This document shows, piece by piece, positions 32,473 to 40,513 of a stretch of 44,610 nucleotides of DNA; position 1 is the stretch's first letter; the number at the start of each line of letters is the position of its first letter. The DNA is taken from positions 1 through 44,610 of the forward strand of contig DIUD01000072.1 of assembly GCA_002428225.1 (NCBI GenBank), given 5' to 3'. The notes under the pieces were generated by a model. The model was not told where the DNA came from, did not search any database, and was given only the letters and a program-made list of their open reading frames with translations. This DNA is from Roseovarius sp. UBA6167 (GTDB lineage: Bacteria > Pseudomonadota > Alphaproteobacteria > Rhodobacterales > Rhodobacteraceae). The position numbers and the translations under genes were made by a program.

Positions 32473-35337
32473 TCAGGGCGGGGTGAGGATGGGCCGCAAA
32501 AGCGCCAGCGGATGCGCGCGCAACGAAAGCCGCAGCGCCGCGTAATCCTCGATCATCTCCTCGCCCGCGCTCATCGCGGGCAGGTTTGCCGCAGGCTCGT
32601 CGATCCCCTCGCCGTCGATGTCGCGCGCGAACAGCGGTAGCGGATCGGGGCTGCGGATCGCGCGCGCCTGCCAGAGCGCATCGCGCCGCGCGAGGCCGCA
32701 GGCGGCAAAGGCATCGGCCTCTGCCAGCCGCACCAGCAGCGCGGGCGCAAGCCCCGCGCGTCGCCACACCTCTTCCGGGCCAGAGTAGCCGTTGCCGCGC
32801 GCCGCCGCGATCCAGTCGGCCTCGGCGCGGGCCAGCCCCCGCACCTGCCGGAACCCCAGCCGCAGCGCCAGCCCGCCGCGCCCGTCCGGCTCTACCGTGT
32901 TGTCCCAGCACGAGGCGTTGACGCAGACGGGGCGCACCGTCACGCCATGCTCGCGCGCGTCGCGCACGATCTGCGCGGGGGCGTAAAATCCCATCGGCTG
33001 GGCATTGAGCAGCGCACAGGCAAAGATCGCCGGGTGGTGGCACTTGATCCAGGCGCTGGCATAGACCAGCAGGGCAAAGCTCGCCGCGTGGCTCTCGGGA
33101 AAGCCGTAGCTGCCGAAGCCCTCGATCTGGCTGAAACAGCGCTCGGCGAAATCCATGTCATAGCCGTTCTCGCGCATCCCCCGCAGAAAGCGCGCGCGCA
33201 ACGCGCCGACACGCCCATGTTTCCTGAACGTCGCCAGCGAGCGGCGCAGCCGGTCGGCCTCTTCGGGCGAAAAGCCCGCGCCGATGATGGCGACCTGCAT
33301 TGCCTGTTCCTGAAACAGCGGCACGCCCAGCGTCTTGGCCAGAACGCGGCCCAACTCGTCGGAGGGAAGGCTCACCGCCTCCTCGCCGTTGCGGCGGCGG
33401 ATATAGGGATGCACCATGTCGCCCTGAATGGGTCCCGGCCGGATGATCGCCACCTGGATCACCAGGTCATAAAAGGTGCGCGGGCGCATCCGGGGCAGGA
33501 AATTCATCTGCGCGCGGCTTTCCACCTGGAACACGCCAAGGCTGTCGGCGCGCCCGAGCATCTCATACACTTTCGGGTCCTCGGGCGGCAGGGAGGCGAG
33601 GCCATGGGCCTGCCCGCGATACTCGGCCAGCAGGTCGAACGCGCGGCGCAGACAGCTCAGCATCCCGAGCGCCAGCACATCCACCTTGAGGATGCCAAGC
33701 GTGTCGATATCGTCCTTGTCCCAGCAGATCACGGTGCGCGCCTCCATCGCCGCGTTCTCGATCGGCACCAGCTCGTCCAGCCGGCCCTCGGCGATGACGA
33801 AACCGCCGACATGCTGGCTGAGATGGCGCGGAAAGCCGATGATCTCGTCCACCAGTTCAAGCGTCAGGGCAAGGCGGCGGTCGCGCAGGTCAAGCCCGAT
33901 CTCGGCCAGTCGCGCGGCCTCGGGGCGGCGCGAACTGCCCGCCCCCCAGATCTGCGAGGACATGGCCGCCAGCAGATCCTCGGACAGGCCCATGGCGCGG
34001 CCGACCTCGCGGATGGCGCGCTTGGCGCGGTAATGGATCACCGTGGCGCAAAGCCCGGCGCGGTGCCGTCCGTAGCGTTCGTAAATCCACTGGATCACCT
34101 CCTCGCGGCGCTCATGCTCGAAATCCACGTCGATATCGGGCGGCTCGTCGCGTGCCTCGGACACGAATCGCTCGAACACCATGGCGCCGATCTCGGGGGA
34201 AACGCTGGTCACGCCCAGGCAGTAGCACACCACCGAATTGGCCGCCGATCCGCGCCCCTGGCACAGGATCCCGCGCGAGCGGGCAAAGGCCACCACGTCG
34301 TTGACGGTCAGGAAATACGGCTCGTATCGCAGCTTGGCGATGAGGGCCAATTCGTGCTCCATCATCGCGCGCACCCGCTCGGGCGCGCCCTGCGGATAGC
34401 GCCAGCCAAGTCCCGCCTCGGCCAGCCGCCGCAGCCGCGCCGTCGCGCTCTCGCCCCCCTCGGCCTCGCTGGGGTAATCGTGGCGCAACTCGTCGAGCGA
34501 AAAGGTGAGCCGCGCGGCCAACGCCGCGGCGCGGTCCACCGCGCCCGCGTGATCTGCAAGAAGGCGGCGCATCTCGGCCTCCGGGCGCAGCCGCGCTTCG
34601 GCATTGGGCAGGGCGTGACGGCCCAGCCGGTCCACCGTCACGCCCAGCCGGATCGCGCTCAGCACATCCGCCAGACGGCGGCGGCTGGCGCGGTGCATGA
34701 GCGGGCAGGCGGCGGCCACCGTGGGCAGGCCGAGCCGCGCCGCGACCCGCGCCAGCCGGTCAAGGCGCGCCGCATCGCGCCCGTCGTAATGCGGGCGCAA
34801 CAGCAGATGCAGCCGCTCGCCGAACCGCGCCGCCAGCCGCCGCGCCTGATCCTGCCAGCCGGGCGCGCTCTCGGGATGCAACAACAGATGCAGCCCCTCC
34901 GCCCCCTCCAGCACATCGCCGAGGCTCAATTCGCAGCCCCCCTTCGGCGCTCGTCGCCGCCCCAGCGTCAACAACCGGCAAAGCCGCGCCCAGCCCTGCC
35001 GGTCCTCGGGCAGCGCGGTCAGCGTCAGCCCGTCGCGCAGCACCAGCCGGGCGGCGGGGATAAGGCGAGGGACATTCGCCCATGCGGCGGGGGGCACGGG
35101 ATGCGGCGCGGGCGGCCCGTGCAGCCCCTCGCGCGCCTCCAGCGCCTGCCGCGCGCGGACCTCGCCCGCAATCTCGCGCGCGCGGGCATGTGCGCGCACG
35201 ATCCCGGCCACCGAATTCACATCGGCAATCGCCACCCCCGCAAGGCCAAGCGCCGCGGCGCGCTCCATATACTCCTCGGGATGCGCGGCCCCGGTGAGAA
35301 AGGTGAAATTCGAGGTGGCGGAAAGCTCGGCAAACAT
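32473..35337 (-). CDS. dnaE2: Error-prone DNA polymerase DnaE2 (ImuC), C-terminal domain missing
   Basis: Translesion replicase of the ImuA-ImuB-DnaE2 mutasome, 954 aa. It has an N-terminal PHP domain (MFAELSATSNFTFLTGAAHPEEYMERA) and the polymerase core, with GRGSAANSVVCYCLGVTSV, the catalytic DIDVDF near residue 402, FPRHLSQHVGGFVI, IIRPGPIQGDMVHPYI and FGSYGFPESHAASFALLVYASAWIKCHHP. The reading ends right after YAALRLSLRAHPLALLRP, where family members go on with an OB-fold domain of about 100-150 residues. Only 66 bases separate this stop from the next gene, so that domain is gone. I chose the ATG at 35335-35337 (AGAGG upstream); an in-frame ATG at 35469 would add 44 unconserved residues. 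No imuA or imuB is adjacent. Confidence 0.9.
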   Translation of the reverse strand: MFAELSATSNFTFLTGAAHPEEYMERAAALGLAGVAIADVNSVAGIVRAHARAREIAGEVRARQALEAREGLHGPPAPHPVPPAAWANVPRLIPAARLVLRDGLTLTALPEDRQGWARLCRLLTLGRRRAPKGGCELSLGDVLEGAEGLHLLLHPESAPGWQDQARRLAARFGERLHLLLRPHYDGRDAARLDRLARVAARLGLPTVAAACPLMHRASRRRLADVLSAIRLGVTVDRLGRHALPNAEARLRPEAEMRRLLADHAGAVDRAAALAARLTFSLDELRHDYPSEAEGGESATARLRRLAEAGLGWRYPQGAPERVRAMMEHELALIAKLRYEPYFLTVNDVVAFARSRGILCQGRGSAANSVVCYCLGVTSVSPEIGAMVFERFVSEARDEPPDIDVDFEHERREEVIQWIYERYGRHRAGLCATVIHYRAKRAIREVGRAMGLSEDLLAAMSSQIWGAGSSRRPEAARLAEIGLDLRDRRLALTLELVDEIIGFPRHLSQHVGGFVIAEGRLDELVPIENAAMEARTVICWDKDDIDTLGILKVDVLALGMLSCLRRAFDLLAEYRGQAHGLASLPPEDPKVYEMLGRADSLGVFQVESRAQMNFLPRMRPRTFYDLVIQVAIIRPGPIQGDMVHPYIRRRNGEEAVSLPSDELGRVLAKTLGVPLFQEQAMQVAIIGAGFSPEEADRLRRSLATFRKHGRVGALRARFLRGMRENGYDMDFAERCFSQIEGFGSYGFPESHAASFALLVYASAWIKCHHPAIFACALLNAQPMGFYAPAQIVRDAREHGVTVRPVCVNASCWDNTVEPDGRGGLALRLGFRQVRGLARAEADWIAAARGNGYSGPEEVWRRAGLAPALLVRLAEADAFAACGLARRDALWQARAIRSPDPLPLFARDIDGEGIDEPAANLPAMSAGEEMIEDYAALRLSLRAHPLALLRPILTPP

Positions 35338-35497
35338 GGGACCTCTGCATGACACCGGTGAGACGTCAAGACGACGGCAGCGCCTGCCGGGGGCAGGCAG
35401 GCGCTGCCCGGCATTGCCGGCGGGCGGGGAATATCGGCGTTGGCGCAGGTTATGCAGAGGCATTGACATGGGCGACTCATCCGTTCCCTGCCACTAT

Positions 35498-35512
35498 ATT
35501 CCCGTTTTGTTC
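35498..35512 (-). promoter_or_regulatory. LexA-like SOS box upstream of dnaE2
   Basis: Plus-strand ATTC-N7-GTTC (N7 = CCGTTTT) differs by one base from the alphaproteobacterial LexA direct repeat GTTC-N7-GTTC and keeps the common CGTTTTGTTC half. On the minus strand a -10-like TATAGT (35493-35498) overlaps its edge, so a bound repressor would cover the promoter. It is about 160 bases before the dnaE2 ATG. The rest of the 35338-35690 gap has no supportable gene. Confidence 0.55.
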
Positions 35513-35662
35513 CAGATCGAAGCGGCATTATCCGCCTCGCGGCCATTGCCGCGGCCCACGGCCACCCCCCTCACGGCAGCCATCCGGCTTGCCGTGTCTC
35601 GCGCAGCGCGCTTGTGGCCATGACGATCGCCTGTCGCGGGCGGGGCCGCAACCGGGGCCTGG

Positions 35663-35685
35663 GGCCGGGCGGGCCGCGCCCGGCC
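35663..35685 (-). terminator. Terminator-like hairpin after the cold-shock gene
   Basis: GGCCGGGC (35663-35670), a seven-base loop, and GCCCGGCC (35678-35685) form a perfect 8-bp GC stem five bases after the csp stop. There is no U run, so it may act with Rho or only protect the transcript end. Confidence 0.45.
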
Positions 35686-35690
35686 GCCTG

Positions 35691-35897
35691 TCAGAGCAGC
35701 TTGAGGTCGGAGGCCATCTGCCGCCCGTCGCGGCCGTCCTTCAGCTCATAGCCGACCTTCTGGTTGTCGGCGAGGCCGGTCAGCCCCGACCGCTCCACCG
35801 CCGAGATATGCACGAACACGTCCTTGCCGCCGCCATCCGGCGCGATAAAGCCGTAACCCTTTGTGGTGTTGAACCATTTCACGGTGCCTGTCGGCAT
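35691..35897 (-). CDS. Cold-shock-domain protein (CspA family)
   Basis: 68-aa single-strand nucleic-acid-binding protein that acts as an RNA chaperone. MPTGTVKWFNTTKGYGFIAPDGGGKDVFVHISAVERSGL contains RNP-1 (KGYGFI) and RNP-2 (VFVHIS). The ATG at 35895-35897 follows AAGGAGAA. Alphaproteobacteria carry several such genes, and this copy need not be cold-induced. It is divergent from the ArsC-like gene, with a 168-base gap that could hold a long 5' leader. Confidence 0.95.
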   Translation of the reverse strand: MPTGTVKWFNTTKGYGFIAPDGGGKDVFVHISAVERSGLTGLADNQKVGYELKDGRDGRQMASDLKLL

Positions 35898-36065
35898 TCC
35901 GTTCTCCTTCGTCTTCGCGTCCCCGGGAGTATGCCGGGCCATATGCGCCCGCCGCGCGGCAGACACACGGCACGATGATTGCACCGCCATTGTAAAAATC
36001 AAGCGAAACTCCGTGACGGTTCCGGCGCGGCGCGTTATGAGGGGGGCCGACACTGGAGGCCGGCG

Positions 36066-36386
36066 ATGATCCTGTATGGTCTGAAATCCTGCGATACCTG
36101 CCGCAAGGCTTTGAAATCACTTGGCGACGTGACGTTTCGAGATGTCCGCGCCGATGGCCTGCCCGAAGATGTGGCGCGCGCCGCATACGAGCGGTTCGGT
36201 GGCGCGCTGGTGAACCGGCAATCGGCCACCTGGCGCGGGCTGGGCGAGGCAGAGCGCGCGGGCGATCCGCTGGCGCTGATTGCCGCGCATCCCGCGCTGA
36301 TGAAGCGACCCCTGATCGCGGCGGGGGGCACGCTCTATCTTGGCTGGGGCAAGGATGTGCAGGCAGCCCTCATGGGAAAAGGATAG
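36066..36386 (+). CDS. ArsC/Spx-family thioredoxin-fold protein (YffB-like)
   Basis: 106 aa. It opens MILYGLKSCDTCRKALKSLG with a C-x2-C redox site and continues VTFRDVRADGLPED, the strand-helix pattern of ArsC-like reductases. LVNRQSATWRGLGEAER and LMKRPLIAAGGTLYLGW match the YffB/Spx-type tail with its conserved RPLI. Members include glutathione-dependent arsenate reductases and proteins of unknown role; arsenate reduction is not shown here and no ars genes are nearby. Three bases separate it from the next gene. Confidence 0.88.
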   Translation: MILYGLKSCDTCRKALKSLGDVTFRDVRADGLPEDVARAAYERFGGALVNRQSATWRGLGEAERAGDPLALIAAHPALMKRPLIAAGGTLYLGWGKDVQAALMGKG

Positions 36387-36389
36387 GCG

Positions 36390-36758
36390 ATGCGCAACGC
36401 GGCGATGGTTCTGGGTGTGATCGGCGGGTGCCTGGCGGTGCTGGTGGGGTTTTTCAGCTATGGCTATACCGAGGTGGTCAACCGCTATGGCGAGGTCGAG
36501 GGGCTGCTGCACCAGGTCAATGATCCCGCCCTGATCCGCACGGCAAGTTTTGTTGCACCCCTGCTGGCGATCGCCGGGGGGGCGATGGCGAGGATCCGCG
36601 CGCTCTGGGGGGGCGTGCTGCTGCTCGTCGCGGCGGGGCTGATGTATTACGCCTTCGGCTTTGGTGTTTTCACCATGTTTCCCATCGGCATGACCGGGCT
36701 TGCCGGGGTGCTCGCGCTTGCGGCCGGCAAGCCTGACGAGCCCAAGGCGCATTTCTGA
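36390..36758 (+). CDS. Small integral membrane protein of unknown function
   Basis: 122 aa with four hydrophobic segments: about residues 4-24 (AAMVLGVIGGCLAVLVGFF), 50-67 (TASFVAPLLAIAGGAMA), 70-92 (LWGGVLLLVAAGLMYYAFGFG) and 95-113 (FPIGMTGLAGVLALAAG). The loop after the first helix is polar (YTEVVNRYGEVEGLLHQVND). I do not recognise the family. It is probably co-transcribed with the ArsC-like gene and converges with thrS. Confidence 0.7.
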   Translation: MRNAAMVLGVIGGCLAVLVGFFSYGYTEVVNRYGEVEGLLHQVNDPALIRTASFVAPLLAIAGGAMARIRALWGGVLLLVAAGLMYYAFGFGVFTMFPIGMTGLAGVLALAAGKPDEPKAHF

Positions 36759-36783
36759 GCGGCGCGGGACTGGCCCGCACCGA

Positions 36784-38730
36784 TCAGCGCAGGTCCGGCG
36801 GCGTCGCCTCGCGGGCCAGTTCCGGCACCACCGCGTCGAGGGTTGCGCTGCGCGTCTCCTTGACGCCAAGGCGGCGCAGCGTGACCGTGCGCTCCGCGAC
36901 CTCGCGCAGACCGCAGGCCAGGATCACCGGCACCTTGGCGACCGAGTGTTCGCGCACCTTGTAATTGATCTTTTCGTTGCGCAGGTCGGCCTCGGCGCGC
37001 ACCCCGCGGGCGCGCAGGGCATCCACCACCTCGCGCACGTAGCCGTCCGCCTCCGACACGATCGAGGCCACCACCACCTGACGGGGGGCGAGCCACAAGG
37101 GCAGCCGCCCGGCATGTTCCTCGATCAGGATGCCGATGAACCGCTCGAAACTGCCCAGGCACGCGCGGTGCAGCATCACGGGGCGGTGTTTCGCGCCGTC
37201 CTGGCCGATATAGGTGGCGTCCAGCCGTTCGGGCAGGACGAAATCCACCTGGTGCGTGCCGCATTGCCATTTGCGCCCGATGGCATCGGTGAGGGTGAAT
37301 TCCAGTTTTGGCCCGTAGAACGCCCCCTCGCCGGGATTCACCTCCGGCTCGATCCCGGCGGCGCGGGTGGCCTTCAAAAGCGCCGCCTCGGCGCGGTCCC
37401 AGACCGCGTCGCTGCCCGCGCGGACATCGGGGCGGGTGGAAAACAGCACCTCGAATTCGGGAAAGCCCAGATCGCGGTAGATGGTCGAGAGGAATTCGAT
37501 GAAGCGCGCGGTCTCGGCCTCGATCTGGTCCTCGGTGCAGAAGATATGCGCGTCATCCTGCACAAAGCCGCGCACCCGCATGATCCCGTGCAGCGCGCCC
37601 GAGGGCTCGTAGCGGTTGCAGGCGCCGAACTCGGCCATGCGCAAGGGCAGGTCGCGGTAGGATTTCAGCCCCTGGTTGAAGATCTGCACATGGCAGGGGC
37701 AGTTCATCGGCTTGAGCGCGTTGATCGCCTTCTCGCGGGCGTGCTCCTCGTCCACCTCGACGATGAACATGTTGTCCTGGTATTTCTCCCAGTGGCCCGA
37801 CGCCTCCCACAGCTTGCGGTCCACCACCTGCGGCGTGTTCACCTCGACATAGCCGCCGCGCACCTGCTGGCGGCGCATGTAATCCTGAAGCGTGGTGTAG
37901 ATGGTCCAGCCGTTGGGGTGCCAGAACACCTGACCGGGGGCCTCTTCCTGCATGTGGAAAAGGTCCATCTCGCGGCCCAGCTTGCGGTGGTCGCGGCGCT
38001 CGGCCTCCTCCAGAAAGGTGAGGTATTCCTTGAGCTTGTCGCGGGTCTGGAAGGCCACGCCGTAGATGCGTTGCAGCATCGGGCGCGACGAATCCCCGCG
38101 CCAATAGGCGCCGGCCACGCTCATCAGCTTGAACGCATCGGCGGGCACCTGGCCGGTATGTTGCAGATGCGGGCCGCGGCACAGGTCCTGCCAGTGCCCG
38201 TGCCAATACATGCGCAAGGGCTCGTCGCCGGGAATGGCCTCGATCAGCTCGACCTTGTAGGGCTCGTTCGTTTCCTTGTAATGGGCGATGGCGCGGGCGC
38301 GCTCCCAGACCTCGGTGCGCACGGGGTCGCGGGCGGCGATGATCTCGCGCATCCTCGCCTCGATGCGGCCAAGGTCTTCGGGCGTGAAGGGTTCTGCCCG
38401 GTCGAAATCGTAATACCAGCCGTTCGCAATCACCGGGCCGATGGTCACCTTCACGTCGGGCCAGATCTCCTGCACCGCGCGGGCCATGATATGGGCCAGG
38501 TCATGGCGGATCAGTTCGAGCGCGGGGGCCTCGTCCTTCATCGTGTTGATGGCGATCGTGCCGTCGCGCGTGATCGGCCATTGCAGATCCCAATGCGCGC
38601 CGTCCAGATGTGCCGAAATCGCGCGCCTGGCGAGCGAGGGCGCGATGCTCTCGGCCACCTCGGCGGGGGTGGTGCCCGCCGGATAGGCGCGTTGCGATCC
38701 ATCGGGAAATGTCAGGGAAATCTGCGACAT
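36784..38730 (-). CDS. thrS: Threonyl-tRNA synthetase
   Basis: Charges tRNA-Thr, 648 aa, full length. The N-terminal TGS domain is MSQISLTFPDGSQRAYPAGTTPAEVAE. The editing domain has HDLAHIMARAV and CRGPHL (the His-x3-His and Cys-x3-His metal-like site). The catalytic core has NCPCHVQIF (zinc Cys), RYEPSGALHGIMRVRGFVQDDAHIFC (motif 2), and GTHQVDFVLPERLDATYIG and HRACLGSFERFIGILIEE (motif 3). The C-terminal anticodon-binding domain starts PLWLAPRQVVVASI. ATG 38728-38730. Confidence 0.97.
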   Translation of the reverse strand: MSQISLTFPDGSQRAYPAGTTPAEVAESIAPSLARRAISAHLDGAHWDLQWPITRDGTIAINTMKDEAPALELIRHDLAHIMARAVQEIWPDVKVTIGPVIANGWYYDFDRAEPFTPEDLGRIEARMREIIAARDPVRTEVWERARAIAHYKETNEPYKVELIEAIPGDEPLRMYWHGHWQDLCRGPHLQHTGQVPADAFKLMSVAGAYWRGDSSRPMLQRIYGVAFQTRDKLKEYLTFLEEAERRDHRKLGREMDLFHMQEEAPGQVFWHPNGWTIYTTLQDYMRRQQVRGGYVEVNTPQVVDRKLWEASGHWEKYQDNMFIVEVDEEHAREKAINALKPMNCPCHVQIFNQGLKSYRDLPLRMAEFGACNRYEPSGALHGIMRVRGFVQDDAHIFCTEDQIEAETARFIEFLSTIYRDLGFPEFEVLFSTRPDVRAGSDAVWDRAEAALLKATRAAGIEPEVNPGEGAFYGPKLEFTLTDAIGRKWQCGTHQVDFVLPERLDATYIGQDGAKHRPVMLHRACLGSFERFIGILIEEHAGRLPLWLAPRQVVVASIVSEADGYVREVVDALRARGVRAEADLRNEKINYKVREHSVAKVPVILACGLREVAERTVTLRRLGVKETRSATLDAVVPELAREATPPDLR

Positions 38731-38789
38731 GGTCCGTCTCCTCGTCGGTCTGGCGCCTACGGAACGCCCGGTTGCGGGTGGTCGCGCCC

Positions 38790-38818
38790 CTGATGGCGCG
38801 GCGCGCGCGGGCTGTCAA
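38790..38818 (-). promoter_or_regulatory. Possible promoter of thrS
   Basis: On the minus strand a perfect -35 hexamer TTGACA (38813-38818) is followed after 17 bases by CATCAG (38790-38795), a poor -10. It would give a leader of about 55 bases. Weak support; the -35 is the main argument. Confidence 0.3.
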
Positions 38819-38836
38819 GACGGGGAGGTGCGGCGC

Positions 38837-39700
38837 TCAGGCCCAGGGACCGCGCCGCGTGCCCCGAGCGGCCATCTCGCGCAGGGCGCGGATGCGGTTT
38901 TCGGGGTTGGGGTGGGTCGAGAACAGCCGGTCATGGGCATGGGCATGGAGCGGGTTGACGATGAACATATGCGCCGTGGCCGGGTTGCGCTCGGCGGCGT
39001 CATTGTCGATGCGCGCGGCAAGGCCCGAGATTTTCTGCAAGGCCGAGGCGAGCCAGAGCGGGTTGCCGCAGATCGTGGCGCCCACGCGGTCGGCCTCGTA
39101 TTCGCGCGAGCGGCTGATCGCCATCTGCACAAGGCCCGCCGCGAGCGGCGCGAGGATCATCAGCGCCAGTGTGCCGATAAGGCCCATGCCGTTGTTGCGG
39201 TTGCCGCCGAAGAAAAGCGCGAAATTCGCCAGCATGGAAATCGCGCCGGCAAAGGTCGCGGTGATGGTCATGATCGTGGTGTCGTGGTTGCGGATATGGG
39301 CGAGCTCATGCGCCATGACGGCGGCGATCTCCTCTCGCGTGAGGCTGCGCAAAAGGCCCATGGTGGCGGCGACGGCGGCATTGGCGGGGTTGCGCCCGGT
39401 GGCAAAGGCATTGGGCTGATCGTTGTCAAGGATATAGACCGCCGGGCGCGGCATCCCCGCGGCATCGGCCAACGCGTGCACGATCTGGCTGAGCGCGCGC
39501 CCCTCGGGGCCATCGGCGGGCCGCGCGGCGTGCATCCGCAGCACCAGCCTGTCGGAGTTCCACCAGGTGAAGGCGTTCATCGCAAGCGCGACGACAAACG
39601 CGATCATCGCGCCGCCCGCGCCCCCCAGAAGCGCGCCGATCCCGATGAAAAGCGCCGTCATCGCCGCCATGAGAACGGCCGTTCGCAGATATCCGGTCAT
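38837..39700 (-). CDS. htpX: Membrane zinc metalloprotease HtpX
   Basis: Inner-membrane quality-control protease, 287 aa. It has two N-terminal membrane helices (LRTAVLMAAMTALFIGIGALLGG and MIAFVVALAMNAFTWW). NDQPNAFATGRNPANAAVAAT precedes the active site, AAVMAHELAHIRNHD supplies HExxH, and SREYEADRVGA supplies the third zinc ligand. Two further hydrophobic stretches follow HExxH. The ATG at 39698-39700 follows GAAGGGGA. A heat-shock-type promoter at 39727-39754 fits its known role as a heat-induced protease. Confidence 0.95.
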   Translation of the reverse strand: MTGYLRTAVLMAAMTALFIGIGALLGGAGGAMIAFVVALAMNAFTWWNSDRLVLRMHAARPADGPEGRALSQIVHALADAAGMPRPAVYILDNDQPNAFATGRNPANAAVAATMGLLRSLTREEIAAVMAHELAHIRNHDTTIMTITATFAGAISMLANFALFFGGNRNNGMGLIGTLALMILAPLAAGLVQMAISRSREYEADRVGATICGNPLWLASALQKISGLAARIDNDAAERNPATAHMFIVNPLHAHAHDRLFSTHPNPENRIRALREMAARGTRRGPWA

Positions 39701-39726
39701 GTGATGTCCCCTTCGTTTCGGGAGCA

Positions 39727-39754
39727 ATATGGGGGCTTTTGCCGGGGCCGCAAG
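39727..39754 (-). promoter_or_regulatory. Putative RpoH promoter of htpX
   Basis: On the minus strand CTTGCG (39749-39754), 16 bases, then CCATAT (39727-39732) preceded by C residues, close to the sigma-32 consensus (CTTGAA, CCCCATnT). The start would be near 39720, giving a 20-base leader to the ATG. htpX is in the RpoH regulon of other proteobacteria. Confidence 0.6.
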
Positions 39755-39770
39755 CGACTAGACTGCGGCC

Positions 39771-40418
39771 ATGATCCTGTCGCGCGACCGCTGTTACATC
39801 TTCGTCCATATCCCCAAGACCGGGGGCACCTCGCTGGCCCGCGCGCTCGAAGATCGGGCGATGGCGGGCGATATCCTCATTGGCGATACACCCAAGGCGC
39901 GGCGCAGGCGGGGGCGGCTTGCGGCGCTGCGGAGGCAAGCGCGCGGGCGGCTGTGGAAACACAGCACGCTGGCCGATATCGACGGGATCGTGACCCCGCA
40001 GGAGATCGCGGAGTTGTTCACCTTCACCCTTGTGCGCAACCCGTGGGACCGGATGGTGAGCTATTACGCCTGGGCGCGCGCGCAACGCTTCGATCACCCG
40101 GCGGTGCGGCTGGCTAAATCGGTGGATTTCGCGGGCTTTCTTGCCGCGTCCGAGGTGCAGGCGGCATGGAGGGCAACCCCGGCGCGCCACTACATGACCA
40201 CGGCGGACGGGGCGGAACGCTGTCGCCTTCATATACGGTTGGAACGGTTTGACGAAGACGCATCCCCCCTCTGGGAGCATCTGGGCTTCAGGCTCGATCT
40301 GCGGCGCCTCAATCCTTCGGCGCGGGGCGATTACCGGGGCTACTATACCGACCGGGACGCCGAGACCCTCGCCGCCATTGCCGCCGAGGACGTCGCGCGC
40401 TTCGGATACGCGTTCTGA
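39771..40418 (+). CDS. Sulfotransferase family protein (Sulfotransfer_2 type)
   Basis: 215 aa. The PAPS 5'-phosphosulfate loop is IFVHIPKTGGTSLARALED at residues 10-28, and the 3'-phosphate loop is FTLVRNPWDRMVSYYAWAR near 84-102. Both are well kept, so it is likely an active transferase of sulfate from PAPS to a carbohydrate or lipid. It lacks a signal or membrane helix, so it acts in the cytoplasm or peripherally. The acceptor is unknown; the yjbH-yjbF genes are 8 kb away. It is divergent from htpX and its ATG lies 17 bases past the htpX promoter -35. Confidence 0.88.
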   Translation: MILSRDRCYIFVHIPKTGGTSLARALEDRAMAGDILIGDTPKARRRRGRLAALRRQARGRLWKHSTLADIDGIVTPQEIAELFTFTLVRNPWDRMVSYYAWARAQRFDHPAVRLAKSVDFAGFLAASEVQAAWRATPARHYMTTADGAERCRLHIRLERFDEDASPLWEHLGFRLDLRRLNPSARGDYRGYYTDRDAETLAAIAAEDVARFGYAF

Positions 40419-40513
40419 GCGGCGGGATCGGATCGGATGTCGTTTCATCTCTGGCCAGGCCCGCGCGCCTGCGCCAATCTCTGCCCGGTTGACCCCGCCG
40501 GAAGGAGCACGCC

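Noticed and set aside
32947..35352. An 801-codon plus-strand frame opposite dnaE2
   Set aside because: Shadow frame with Gln/His/Arg-rich composition; the minus strand encodes a clear polymerase.
35338..35469. Longer N-terminus for DnaE2 starting at 35469
   Set aside because: The added 44 residues do not resemble the PHP domain start; the internal ATG at 35337 has AGAGG upstream and matches the family start MFAELSATSNFTFL.
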